A DNA stretch of 34,289 nt from Pricia sp. (GCA_024635875.1 JAGXIC010000281.1:1-34289); one strand, 5' to 3'. Shown: positions 1 through 7,588, numbered from the stretch's first letter. Notes: generated by a model from the letters alone, not told the origin. Translations and numbers: made by a program.

Positions 1-628
1 GACCACTACGACGCACAAAACACTTCGCGGACCTAGAGGCGGACTCATTTTAATGGGTAAGGATTTCGACAACCCGTTCGGTCAAAAATTGAAGAACGGA
101 AAGCTGAAAAAAATGTCCAACCTTATGGATATGGCGGTGTTTCCTGGCAATCAGGGCGGACCTTTGGTACACGTGATTGCTGGAAAAGCCATCGCTTTCG
201 GGGAAGCCCTGACCGATGACTTTTTAAACTATATGCTGCAAGTGAAAAAAAATGCTACGGCCATGGCGGAGGCTTTCGTCGCCAAGGACTATCACATTAT
301 TTCCGGGGGAACAGATAACCACATGATGCTGATCGATCTTAGAAACAAAGACATAACAGGTAAGGATGCGGAAAATGTCTTGGTCAAGGCCGATATTACG
401 GCGAACAAGAATATGGTGCCTTTCGATGACAAGTCCCCCTTCGTGACTTCCGGCATCCGCTTTGGCACGGCAGCCATTACCACTAGGGGATTAAAGGAAG
501 ATGATATGTTAACGATTGTCGATTTAGTGGACAACGTATTGACCCATTCCGAGGACGAGGATACCCTTAAAAAAGTCAAGGAAAAAGTCAATGATTTGAT
601 GAAAGGAAGAGCGTTGTTCAATTTCTGA
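1..628 (+). CDS. glyA: Serine hydroxymethyltransferase, 3' part (cut by window edge)
   Basis: PLP enzyme that interconverts serine and glycine and charges tetrahydrofolate with a one-carbon unit in the cytoplasm. The reading frame is open from base 2, ahead of the first ATG at 53, and its first codons give [14 protein letters not shown]. This is the SHMT active-site motif, and its lysine (codon 17-19) forms the PLP Schiff base. About 208 residues are visible, roughly the C-terminal half of a ~420-residue enzyme, including the family motifs [15 protein letters not shown] and [14 protein letters not shown]. The true start lies upstream of the window, so the ATG at 53 is internal. The stop at 626-628 is followed by a strong palindromic terminator. 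Identification is secure; only the 5' half is unseen. Confidence 0.97.
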   Translation, partial: TTTTHKTLRGPRGGLILMGKDFDNPFGQKLKNGKLKKMSNLMDMAVFPGNQGGPLVHVIAGKAIAFGEALTDDFLNYMLQVKKNATAMAEAFVAKDYHIISGGTDNHMMLIDLRNKDITGKDAENVLVKADITANKNMVPFDDKSPFVTSGIRFGTAAITTRGLKEDDMLTIVDLVDNVLTHSEDEDTLKKVKEKVNDLMKGRALFNF

Positions 629-646
629 ACGAAATAGCCAACGTAT

Positions 647-690
647 AAATGATAAAACCTGCTTGGTCGACCAAGCAGGTTTTATCATTT
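647..690. terminator. 44-bp perfect palindrome, bidirectional terminator
   Basis: Bases 647-690 equal their own reverse complement. The ends are AAATGATAAAACC and GGTTTTATCATTT and the centre is GGTCGACC. It lies 18 bp after the glyA stop, between glyA (+) and the convergent gene ending at 753 (-). The A-rich/T-rich flanks give a T tract on either strand, so it can serve both genes. Confidence 0.8.
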
Positions 691-752
691 GAAGTATTCG
701 TAAAGCGCTTATTTCCTTTTTATTTGGAATTTAGTGATTGGAATTTCCCCAG

Positions 753-1406
753 CTAGTGATTAAGCATGAAAAGGTCACCATATTCAATTTTTGAATTTTT
801 CAAATCATAAATAACAGCATCTTCTTCGGAATCGCAATATAGTCCCCAATATTTAAAATAATCCTTTTTACTGTGTTTCCCGGCTCCAATGTTCCGTAAG
901 AGAGTGTCGTTGGCATACGTACATTCTTCAAAAACGGGGATATAGATTTCGTATGGAGTTTCTGTCAAGCCTTTGCTCAGATGAACATAATGCTTGCCAA
1001 GATGTGTGAAAATGCTCTCAAGTTGTTCTGCAATACTGTAATCGTAAATCTTGTTGATAACAATCGTCGTATCCTTAAAGAAAAGAGTAACTTCTTCCGC
1101 ATCGACATGCACATCATTTTCTGTAACCAATTGACGAATTAGTTCACCGAAAGAACAAGTGTCCTGCCGAAAATTGCCCCAAGTACCTTTATTAAAATGA
1201 AAAAGCATTTCTACAAGGCTCAGGTTGCAATCTAACTCGATGGCCAGTTGCACCGATGTTGTCAACGGAGAGCAGTTGCGCACGGTAACCTCTGCAAAAA
1301 AATATCTCTCAAGACATTTTTTAAAAGTTTCAAGGCCGTCGATATTTAAATCACCGTTGAAACCTTCCAGAGGATTATTTTTGAAACTGTCGTAATGGAG
1401 TGGCAT
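753..1406 (-). CDS. Hypothetical protein, 217 aa
   Basis: I do not recognise this protein. The ATG at 1406 opens with MPLHYDSFKNNPLEGFNG. There is no signal peptide and no hydrophobic membrane segment, so it is probably cytoplasmic. It is acidic and mixed in composition, with cysteines scattered (CLERYF, NCSPL, DTCSFG, EECTYAN, LYCDSEED) and no metal-binding spacing. It is convergent with glyA across a shared terminator and lies 173 bp downstream of the response-regulator gene on the same strand, with its own candidate -7 element at 1437-1444. That suggests a separate transcription unit. The long uninterrupted frame and normal codon use support it being a real gene; its function is unknown. 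Confidence 0.7.
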   Translation of the reverse strand: MPLHYDSFKNNPLEGFNGDLNIDGLETFKKCLERYFFAEVTVRNCSPLTTSVQLAIELDCNLSLVEMLFHFNKGTWGNFRQDTCSFGELIRQLVTENDVHVDAEEVTLFFKDTTIVINKIYDYSIAEQLESIFTHLGKHYVHLSKGLTETPYEIYIPVFEECTYANDTLLRNIGAGKHSKKDYFKYWGLYCDSEEDAVIYDLKNSKIEYGDLFMLNH

Positions 1407-1436
1407 AGACGTGTTTAGAGTGGTTCAATTGACAAA

Positions 1437-1444
1437 CAAAAGTA
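1437..1444 (-). promoter_or_regulatory. Candidate -7 element for the 217-aa gene
   Basis: Read on the minus strand the bases are TACTTTTG, matching the Bacteroidota -7 consensus TAnnTTTG. It lies about 30 bases upstream of the ATG at 1406. The nearest TTG for a -33 element (1468-1470) is 23 bp away rather than about 19, so only the -7 half is convincing. Confidence 0.35.
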
Positions 1445-1500
1445 AATTGACTTTCAGCTAATTGCACCAAGAAAAACCACGGAAAAACTGGGGCTTTTCT

Positions 1501-1539
1501 TGATTTACATCTATTTTATATTTAATTAACTGTAAATCA
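1501..1539. repeat. Inverted repeat TGATTTAC-N23-GTAAATCA
   Basis: Perfect 8-bp arms at 1501-1508 and 1532-1539 enclose 23 AT-rich bases. The repeat lies between the response-regulator stop (1580) and the start of the 217-aa gene (1406), both minus strand. It could be an operator or a weak hairpin. There is no poly-T tract, so a terminator is unlikely. Confidence 0.35.
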
Positions 1540-1579
1540 GCAATTTAAATATATTAATAATAATTAAAAAAATTATGAA

Positions 1580-2251
1580 TTAGATAAATCCACGCTTTCT
1601 AGCTTCATCGATGAGGGCAAAATCGTTGCCATTTTCCACACCGAGCATAATTTTTAGCTGACGTTTACGATTTTCTACCGTAGTGCTGGCCGCAGCTACC
1701 AGGGCTGATATATCCTTGGTTTTGGTTCCAATGGAGAGTTGGTACAGAATTTTCTTGTCCCGCTCGTCGATTTGGTCCTCATTGGCCATTTTTCTACGGA
1801 TGGCCTGTAAAGCAGCGGCGGTGTAGTACGGGGGATTGTCAAGAACCGTTCGCACCATGGTTTGCAGTGTTTTCTGATCGACCTCCGATTTCACCATATA
1901 ACCGTCCGGATTTACATTTTTCAGGATATTGTTGATGCGGTAACTATCGCTGAAGGAAGATAGAAAAACGACCTTGGAAGTGGGGGAAATTTCCTTGACC
2001 AAAAGCCCCAAATCTTCCCCACCTCGTTCTTCCTTGGCATCTTCGGGAAACATTTGAATATCCAACAAAATAATATCATAGGGCAATCGTTTTGCTGAAC
2101 TTTCGATTTCAGCCTTCCCGGCCTCAAAGCTCGGGGCTGTATGCACTACCACATCAAAATTTTCAAAAGTACTGGCCTCAAGGGTATATTTGTAACCGAG
2201 AACGATCATTTCGTGGTCGTCGACGGCAAGTATGCGTACTAAATCGCTCAT
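1580..2251 (-). CDS. Two-component response regulator, REC + LuxR-type HTH
   Basis: Cytoplasmic DNA-binding response regulator, 223 aa. The receiver domain spans residues 5-135. It has the acidic pair D11-D12, the phospho-acceptor D64 in DIILLDIQM, S98/S99 on beta-4 and K121 in GYMVKSE, so all phosphorylation residues are present. A LuxR/NarL-like helix-turn-helix follows at about 160-220, with GTKTKDISALVAAASTTVE and then an LGV segment. The ATG at 2251 begins MSDLVRILAVDDHE directly at beta-1. The gene starts 21 bp after the stop of the histidine kinase, in kinase-regulator order, so the two form an operon and almost certainly a cognate pair. The target promoters cannot be told from the window. 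Confidence 0.92.
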   Translation of the reverse strand: MSDLVRILAVDDHEMIVLGYKYTLEASTFENFDVVVHTAPSFEAGKAEIESSAKRLPYDIILLDIQMFPEDAKEERGGEDLGLLVKEISPTSKVVFLSSFSDSYRINNILKNVNPDGYMVKSEVDQKTLQTMVRTVLDNPPYYTAAALQAIRRKMANEDQIDERDKKILYQLSIGTKTKDISALVAAASTTVENRKRQLKIMLGVENGNDFALIDEARKRGFI

Positions 2252-2272
2252 ATCTAACTTGTCATTTTCGTT

Positions 2273-4375
2273 TTACACTTCTTGTACAAGCTTTCGGTCG
2301 CCCATAGTTTGGAAATTAGGCGTTTGGGAAAAGGATACGGGGATTTCCAAGGTTACGATCGTGCCTTTGCCTGGCGTACTCTCGATATCCCATACCCCGT
2401 TCAATTTTTCCATGCGTGATGCAATGTTGCGCATGCCGATACCTTTCTTTCTATTGGATTTTCGAAAACCTTTTCCGTCATCTGCAATAGTGACTTCTAA
2501 CATATTCGGTTTCGCTACAAAGGTTACCGTTACGTTTTTGCATTGGGCATGTTTAACGGAATTTTGTAGGCACTCTTGTATCATACGATAGGTATTGATT
2601 TTGATTTCCCCATTTAAGGAGTCCCATTCCCATTGTTCATCGTGTATCAAATGGCAATCGATGTTAGCCGTTTGCTGCACCGAGCTCAATAAATCCTGTA
2701 ACGAGAGCATAAAGTTATGGACTTTTTGATAGGCCGAATGGCTTAGTGCATGGGAAATTTCCCGCACCTCCTTTTCCACATTCTGTAAGGCATCGATGGC
2801 CTTCATTCGTTGTATTTCGGCGTCGCTGTCATTTTTCTTATTAAGTCCCGTTAGCACCATTCTGGCACCCATCATACTGCCCAGTACACCATCGTGGAGT
2901 TCTTCGGAAATCCGTTTTTGTTCCGACTTTTTGCCTTCTTCCTCTTTTTGCTTTTGGCCGAGCATCAGGTTGAATATTTCTTGGTTGGCCGCCTGCTGTT
3001 CTTGTTGGAAGCGTAGTTTTTGGTTTTTTGAACGTTGGTCGAATATCACGATGGCCGATGCGCCGAGTAAAAAAACGGCAAAGGCGATACCTGCCCACAA
3101 TTGTTTCTCGCTTTCCAACATTTGATTTTCGGCAATATATGCGTCGGTCTCGAAACGGATACGCGCAAATTTATTGCGAACCTGACGCTCTTCTTCTTGT
3201 AGGCTATCGTTGAGGGCTATATATCTTTGGTTGTAAATCGAAGAATTTTTTGAATCTATGCTGCTCAATAATTGTAAAGTCCTTAAAACACGCTCATTAT
3301 TATCGGCTACTTCCGCATATCGTAAAGCTTTTTTAGCATAGTTTATTGCAATCGTCGTATCACTTTGGCTAAAATGGTACTCTGCGAGATCGTGATGACT
3401 GAGGGAAAGCCCTGTAATATCATTTAAACTATCCCTAACTTTCAAGGCTTCAAGAAACTCGGATTCTACATTTTCGTAATCCCCAGATTTAAATTTACTG
3501 AATGCCAGATTGTTCAATGCCAAAGCATACAGTTTGGGATTTCTATCACGCAGCGTATTATCACTTAAAACTTCTTTAAAATATGAAATTGCTTTTAAGT
3601 AATCTCCTTTTGCTAAGTACACATAGCCAATATTGCTCATCGTGGCCAAATCAAAAGTGTGGCGACCCGTTATCTTCTTTTGATAGTCCAAGGCAGTATT
3701 GTGATTGTCAACGGCACGGTCATATTCTTTTAGTTCTACCGATATAGCCCCTAAATTAGTATAAGAATTATACAGCTGAACATAGTTATTCAATGGTTTC
3801 AGCAACTCTATTGCGTTAATGGTAGTTATTTCACTCGCCGTGTAATCTTTTACGTTTGACTGAACTATGGCCATATTATTGAACATGGTACCGGCTTCAT
3901 TTGTTTTTCCCAGATCGCTATATATTTCTTGGGCCGATAAAAAGTGAAAATAAGCACTGTCAGCTACCGCTTCCAATTTGTAGAAATCCGCCAAATCCCA
4001 ATGGGCTTCGGCCAGACTCACACTATCCCCGACCTTGCTGGCCAATTCAAGGAGTTCAAAGTTACTTTTCCTAAAGTTCAAAGAGTCGTTTAAGAACAGA
4101 TAGGCTAATGATAACTGGGAAAACACTTTTGTTTTTACAGAATCATTATCAATACTGCTAGCTTTAGCAAAAACTTTGGAGAGTTGGTTTCCTCTTTCTT
4201 CTAATGTGAATTCCGTATTTCTTCCTTTTTTGATTGTAGCGTACAAGGAGTCCAATTCCGTACTATCCCTTTCTTCATAGGTATATTTTTGGTCTAAATT
4301 ACAGGAACAAACGAATAAAAAAGAAAGACTTAAATATGGAATGATATTTAAATTTGTGTGATTTGGCGAAATCAT
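2273..4375 (-). CDS. TPR-containing sensor histidine kinase (HisKA_3/HATPase)
   Basis: Membrane histidine kinase, 700 aa, of the NarX/DegS-like class that pairs with LuxR-type regulators. The N-terminus has a hydrophobic stretch ending in a lipobox-like V22-C-S-C25. A helical region with several TPR units occupies about 75-390 (for example NLGAISVELKEYDRAVDNHNTAL). A single membrane helix follows at about 427-445, then a coiled segment. The dimerisation/phosphotransfer motif is SEELHDGVLG, with the phosphorylated residue H494. The ATPase domain shows N605 (N box), DDGKGF at 632-637 and GIGMRN at 645-650. The TPR part is therefore predicted outside the inner membrane and the kinase inside. It lies immediately upstream of its regulator. 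The presence of both a lipobox-like start and an internal helix is odd. Confidence 0.92.
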   Translation of the reverse strand: MISPNHTNLNIIPYLSLSFLFVCSCNLDQKYTYEERDSTELDSLYATIKKGRNTEFTLEERGNQLSKVFAKASSIDNDSVKTKVFSQLSLAYLFLNDSLNFRKSNFELLELASKVGDSVSLAEAHWDLADFYKLEAVADSAYFHFLSAQEIYSDLGKTNEAGTMFNNMAIVQSNVKDYTASEITTINAIELLKPLNNYVQLYNSYTNLGAISVELKEYDRAVDNHNTALDYQKKITGRHTFDLATMSNIGYVYLAKGDYLKAISYFKEVLSDNTLRDRNPKLYALALNNLAFSKFKSGDYENVESEFLEALKVRDSLNDITGLSLSHHDLAEYHFSQSDTTIAINYAKKALRYAEVADNNERVLRTLQLLSSIDSKNSSIYNQRYIALNDSLQEEERQVRNKFARIRFETDAYIAENQMLESEKQLWAGIAFAVFLLGASAIVIFDQRSKNQKLRFQQEQQAANQEIFNLMLGQKQKEEEGKKSEQKRISEELHDGVLGSMMGARMVLTGLNKKNDSDAEIQRMKAIDALQNVEKEVREISHALSHSAYQKVHNFMLSLQDLLSSVQQTANIDCHLIHDEQWEWDSLNGEIKINTYRMIQECLQNSVKHAQCKNVTVTFVAKPNMLEVTIADDGKGFRKSNRKKGIGMRNIASRMEKLNGVWDIESTPGKGTIVTLEIPVSFSQTPNFQTMGDRKLVQEV

Positions 4376-4395
4376 TGATCGGGCTATAAGGTTAT

Positions 4396-4424
4396 AAAAA
4401 AAGCCTTAAATGTTATTTAAGGCT
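4396..4424 (-). terminator. Rho-independent terminator after the small lipoprotein gene
   Basis: A perfect 10-bp stem (AGCCTTAAAT / ATTTAAGGCT, bases 4402-4424) with a 3-nt loop is followed on the minus strand by seven T residues (4396-4402). It sits between the small lipoprotein stop (4456) and the kinase start (4375). This separates the two transcription units or attenuates readthrough between them. Confidence 0.8.
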
Positions 4425-4455
4425 AATATAGCTGAAAATTTTATATGATAAACTT

Positions 4456-4614
4456 TTACTGTCTTCGCGTCCCTTCGTTATAAGATCTGTCCGTGGCCTG
4501 AACTTCCACATCATACAGTGCATCATTATCCGTTACATTCGTTTCAGATTCACAAGAAGAGAAAAGTCCGACACTCATTACCACTACTGCGAAAATACTT
4601 ACTACTTTTTTCAT
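4456..4614 (-). CDS. Small lipoprotein, 52 aa
   Basis: Short gene found by direct translation of the minus strand from the ATG at 4614 to TAA at 4456-4458. The first 20 residues (MKKVVSIFAVVVMSVGLFSS) form a textbook lipoprotein signal peptide: two lysines, a hydrophobic core, and a lipobox F-S-S with acceptor C21. The mature part is only about 31 residues, acidic at first (CESETNVTDNDALYDVEVQA) and basic at the end (EGTRRQ). It has no known domain. It is followed by its own strong terminator and sits between the LytTR regulator (upstream) and the histidine kinase (downstream). A membrane-anchored signal or ligand for the adjacent sensor is an inference only. Confidence 0.75.
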   Translation of the reverse strand: MKKVVSIFAVVVMSVGLFSSCESETNVTDNDALYDVEVQATDRSYNEGTRRQ

Positions 4615-4754
4615 AATAATTTGGTTTTAGGGGGTTATAGTTATTTAATACCACTAAACTAATACCAATAAGCCCGAGATGGACAGGGAGAAAATGAGAT
4701 GCGAGTGAACGCACCTATTCTGTGAGTAAGTAGACCGGTTCTGTTAGAATTACG

Positions 4755-5528
4755 CTAATTAAGGGAGGAAATCGTGTTTTTTGAGAGTATCTGTTTTAAT
4801 CCGTCGATGTTCGAACGGTACGATTTTGAAAAGGGCAACTGCAATTTGTTATGCTTCAAGGTGCAAACGGATTTACCATAACTGATACGCGATATATAAT
4901 CGGTATTCACGATATAGCTCTGGTGGATACGTACGAAATTTTTGGGCAACTGGTTTTCAAACGTCTTTAAAGTTTTGAAAGCGTTGTTTATGGTACCATC
5001 TTTCATCACGAACTCTGTCGCGTTGTTGTCGGCCTGTAGATAGAGGATGTCATTTGTGTTGATATATTGAAAGTCGCTGTATGATTTCAGGCACAGGGTA
5101 TTCGGTTCTGCTTTTGCAGGTACTTGTTTCTTGAGCCGCAATAATGACTTTCGAATATCGAATTCGTTGTAGGGCATCAGCCAATAATCGAAAAATCCAT
5201 TTTTGATGGCGTCATAAGCGTGGTTCTTACTTTTCGATATACCTATAATAACGGGTAGGTTGCTAACATATTGATGCAGCTCCATTACCATATGAAAATA
5301 TTCCTGAGCGTTTTCGTTTAGGTTGATGAACACCACATCGGGAGAGAATTTTAAGATGGAATTGATACCTTCGGTACTGTCCTTGGCCAAATCGGCACAG
5401 TTGAAATCGCCATACTCCCCCAGATAGTGCTGCAGTTGCAGGTTGGAGGCCGCGTCGGAATCCAGAATGGTATAGGTATATTCCAAAGCACTGTAATTTG
5501 AGTGCAAATTAATGATAGTAAGATACAT
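4755..5528 (-). CDS. LytTR-family regulator with degenerate receiver domain
   Basis: Cytoplasmic DNA-binding protein, 257 aa from the ATG at 5528. A GTG at 5549 would add seven residues, but the ATG places beta-1 of the receiver at the N-terminus. Residues 1-130 have a receiver-like fold, yet every phosphorylation residue is changed. Beta-1 reads YLTIINLHS with no acidic pair, the acceptor position is N69 (VVFINLNEN), and the conserved lysine is M118 (YWLMPYN). The C-terminal half (about 150-250) is a LytTR DNA-binding domain, with LYLQADNNATEF, FVRIHQSYIVN and LPFSKSY. The DNA-binding half looks intact. It is divergent in logic from the canonical pair nearby and probably acts without phosphotransfer. 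Confidence 0.88.
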   Translation of the reverse strand: MYLTIINLHSNYSALEYTYTILDSDAASNLQLQHYLGEYGDFNCADLAKDSTEGINSILKFSPDVVFINLNENAQEYFHMVMELHQYVSNLPVIIGISKSKNHAYDAIKNGFFDYWLMPYNEFDIRKSLLRLKKQVPAKAEPNTLCLKSYSDFQYINTNDILYLQADNNATEFVMKDGTINNAFKTLKTFENQLPKNFVRIHQSYIVNTDYISRISYGKSVCTLKHNKLQLPFSKSYRSNIDGLKQILSKNTISSLN

Positions 5529-5882
5529 AGCAACCAAGTTATTCCCCACAATATTTGGGGTTTTTATTATAATTTATTGACAATGAACGTATTTGAAGGA
5601 AAAAACTTGCATACCAAGGCGTTTTTTTATATGGTTTTTCGATGAATTGTTATTTCTAGGGATTTTTTTGTTAGACAAAAGCGAAATACGGTAGGAATTG
5701 AAGAAGAGAAAGGAAAAGACGAAGAGCTTAAAGGCTAAAAAAGGAAGGCAATTTGAATTTGAAAAATAAATTGCCGCTGTAATTCAAAAGCATGCTCGTG
5801 TTGGCAGACCTATCTGAAGATGTGATTGTCTTCAAATTTTCTAGGAAGTGATTATTTCAAGGACTAAACCTCTGTCCCCCGC
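5529..5882. other. 354-bp intergenic stretch
   Basis: AT-rich region between the LytTR gene start and the thioesterase stop, both minus strand. It must hold the LytTR promoter, but I see no clear TAnnTTTG element. One weak hairpin, TGAAGA-N8-TCTTCA (5815-5834), is followed by AATTTT. The only small frames are implausible, such as about 20 codons from 5583. Nothing else is recognisable. Confidence 0.5.
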
Positions 5883-6275
5883 TTACCCAAAAACCTGCTT
5901 GATCTCTTCTGAAATCCGTGTAGGCTTTAGGGACTTTTCATTGAGCAAACACCACTCGGTGCTTGAACGTACCAGTAGCGCATCGGTTGCCGCATTTTGC
6001 ATTTCAACAATTCTTATAGAAGTGGCCCCACGGCTTTTTTCTATGTAGGTGCTTATGTTGATTACATCACCCAGCTGTGCGGAATTTTTATAGGAAATAT
6101 CGTGGTGCATAACTACCCAGATGACCCCTTTCCGCATAGTTTTCGGAGCGGTAGTTATCCAATGCTCCTTCGAGATGTCCTGTATCCATTGTACATAACG
6201 CACATTGTTTACATGGTTTAGTTCGTCAAGGTCATCCTCTTGCACAACGATAGTCTTTTCATAGGCTGCCCTCAT
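5883..6275 (-). CDS. Acyl-CoA thioesterase, hotdog fold (4HBT/YbgC-like)
   Basis: Small cytoplasmic thioesterase, 130 aa, the usual single-hotdog length. The N-terminal half carries the family active-site region EDDLDELNHVNNVRYVQWIQD, in which the acidic residue ahead of H-V-N-N is the expected catalytic one. The helix WIQDISKEHW and the strand pattern (VIWVVMHHDISYKNSAQLGD, TSIRIVEMQN) follow the 4-hydroxybenzoyl-CoA thioesterase fold. It hydrolyses acyl-CoA thioesters, but the chain length cannot be read from the sequence. The ATG at 6275 overlaps the stop of the upstream cyclotransferase in an ATGA arrangement, so the two are translationally coupled. The functional link between them is unknown. 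Confidence 0.88.
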   Translation of the reverse strand: MRAAYEKTIVVQEDDLDELNHVNNVRYVQWIQDISKEHWITTAPKTMRKGVIWVVMHHDISYKNSAQLGDVINISTYIEKSRGATSIRIVEMQNAATDALLVRSSTEWCLLNEKSLKPTRISEEIKQVFG

Positions 6276-7327
6276 TTTTTTTTCTGTATTGTGACCTCAA
6301 AGAGCTTGTTCCATTCCTTTCCCGTAACAAAGAAAGTTTTTCGTTCGGGATGGTAGGCAATACCGTTCAATACGTTGTCTTTTTCGCTCCAGCTGTCGTG
6401 ATGGTCAACCTTGTCGATTAATCCCCCGAAATTGACAACACCTTCCATGGCACCGCTTTTGGCATCGATAATCATTACGCCGGATTTTTGGTAGACGTTG
6501 GCGTAGATTTTTCCGTCGACATATTCGAGTTCGTTGGCATTATCGTTTATCGATGCATTGGTAACCGTTTCGATATAATCTTCTTCGACAAGGGTATCGG
6601 AATTCAAAAACCAGATTTTTTCTGTACCATCGCTTTTAAATAGTTTTTTGCCATCATTAGCGAGGCCCCAACCTTCCTTGCTTTTTCCATATTGAAAACT
6701 ATCCATTTTTTTAAAGTCTTTCAGATTGTAAACGAATCCCGTTCCTGATTTCCAAGTCAGCATATAGACCTTATCGTTCAAAATGGTAATTCCCTCCCCG
6801 AAATAGGTTTTATCGAGATCGATTTGTTGCAAAACTTTTCCGGTTACAAAGTCTACTTTCCTTAAGGAAGACCTGCCCGTTTTTCCAGTACTTTCATAAA
6901 GGGTGTCGTTATGGAATTCCAGTCCTTGCGTATAGGCTTGGGCGTCATGCGGGTATTCATTGATAATTTCGTACGTATATATTTCCGGGGCCTTGGGCGC
7001 TAAAACTTTTATATTTTTTGAAATTTCTGCAGAACTATCATCATAGATGACCTTTGCCTTCAAAATTTTATTGCCCAAATGGGGAATATCCAAAGAAATG
7101 GTACCCTCGCTCATCGGAAGCTCTTTTCCATCTATGGAATAGGTGATTTCGCCAAGGTTCTTCTCTTTTTTATTTTTAATACCAATGGCAATGCTTTCGT
7201 TTTGTGCAAAACTGTTCTGATTGTTCGGCAGTTCGATCTCAAAAAGGGATTCAGGGGAATTATTGCCACCACAAGCCATGAACACGGTCAATAGGGTACT
7301 GCAAGAAAAGGATTTTAAGGAATTCAT
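6272..7327 (-). CDS. Glutaminyl-peptide cyclotransferase, lipoprotein
   Basis: Exported glutaminyl cyclase of the beta-propeller (plant/bacterial) family, which converts N-terminal glutamine of peptides to pyroglutamate. It has 351 aa. The N-terminus MNSLKSFSCSTLLTVFMACG is a lipoprotein signal with acceptor C19. A short Ig-like stretch (about 30-110) precedes the propeller. Family motifs are PHDAQAYTQGLEF, LYESTGKTGRSSLR, YFGEGIT, LTWKSGTGFVY, GWGLANDGKKLFKSDGT, ELEYVDGKIYANVYQ and VLNGIAYHPERKTFFVTGK. All are close to the family pattern, so the enzyme should be active at the membrane surface. It is first in a two-gene unit with the thioesterase. A candidate -7 element lies at 7374-7381. Confidence 0.93.
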   Translation of the reverse strand: MNSLKSFSCSTLLTVFMACGGNNSPESLFEIELPNNQNSFAQNESIAIGIKNKKEKNLGEITYSIDGKELPMSEGTISLDIPHLGNKILKAKVIYDDSSAEISKNIKVLAPKAPEIYTYEIINEYPHDAQAYTQGLEFHNDTLYESTGKTGRSSLRKVDFVTGKVLQQIDLDKTYFGEGITILNDKVYMLTWKSGTGFVYNLKDFKKMDSFQYGKSKEGWGLANDGKKLFKSDGTEKIWFLNSDTLVEEDYIETVTNASINDNANELEYVDGKIYANVYQKSGVMIIDAKSGAMEGVVNFGGLIDKVDHHDSWSEKDNVLNGIAYHPERKTFFVTGKEWNKLFEVTIQKKK

Positions 7328-7373
7328 TTCGGCGTATATATAGGTATATGTATTTAATTTTGCTTATCAGCAA

Positions 7374-7381
7374 CAAAAATA
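7374..7381 (-). promoter_or_regulatory. Candidate -7 element for the cyclotransferase gene
   Basis: On the minus strand the bases read TATTTTTG, an exact TAnnTTTG match, 47 bases before the ATG at 7327. The nearest -33 TTG (7405-7407) is 23 bp away, longer than usual. It lies back to back with the SRP RNA promoter. Confidence 0.4.
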
Positions 7382-7427
7382 GGGAATTGCCAAGAATTAT
7401 AAGGCAACGAAAAACTATCCAAAACCA

Positions 7428-7457
7428 TTGCAAAAGTATCAAAAGATCGTATATTTG
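7428..7457 (+). promoter_or_regulatory. Promoter of the SRP RNA gene
   Basis: The -33 element TTG (7428-7430), a 19-bp spacer and the -7 element TATATTTG (7450-7457) match the Bacteroidota primary sigma-factor consensus (TTTG-N19-TAnnTTTG). The expected start of transcription, about five to seven bases further on, coincides with the first base of the RNA's closing stem at 7462. It is the best-formed promoter of this class in the window. Confidence 0.8.
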
Positions 7458-7461
7458 CAAT

Positions 7462-7557
7462 CGGCAAGTCCTACACGACCAGCTCCTGTAGAATCCCCCA
7501 GGGCGGGAACGCAGCAAGGGTATATGGTCGTAGCGGTGCGATGTAGGTAGCTTGCCG
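7462..7557 (+). ncRNA. ffs: Signal recognition particle RNA (4.5S type)
   Basis: Small SRP RNA that binds Ffh and targets nascent membrane proteins. The ends pair as CGGCAAG (7462-7468) with CTTGCCG (7551-7557). Inner helices include CTACA/TGTAG and GACCA/TGGTC. The apical hairpin is GCG-GGAA-CGC (7503-7512) with the GGAA tetraloop, followed by the Ffh-binding AGCA internal loop (7513-7516) and AGGG pairing back to CCC. This is the conserved helix 8 of the short bacterial SRP RNA without an Alu domain. The T run at 7558-7565 supplies termination. Exact ends are estimated from the stem and promoter. Confidence 0.9.
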
Positions 7558-7565
7558 TTTTTTTT
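7551..7565 (+). terminator. Terminator of the SRP RNA gene
   Basis: The 3' arm of the closing stem (CTTGCCG) runs directly into an eight-T tract. The RNA's own terminal helix therefore acts as the terminator hairpin, just ahead of the SDR gene at 7589. Confidence 0.7.
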
Positions 7566-7588
7566 ATTCCTTACACGCAACAACCGGT

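Noticed and set aside
53-55. ATG at 53 as the start of glyA
   Set aside because: The frame is open upstream and encodes the SHMT active-site motif, so the gene continues beyond the window.
2841-3213. Overlapping open frames on both strands within the histidine kinase
   Set aside because: They have no homology signal, start codon context or motif, and lie inside a well-supported gene.
5529-5551. Earlier GTG/TTG starts for the LytTR gene
   Set aside because: They are non-ATG starts adding residues ahead of beta-1; the ATG at 5528 fits the domain.
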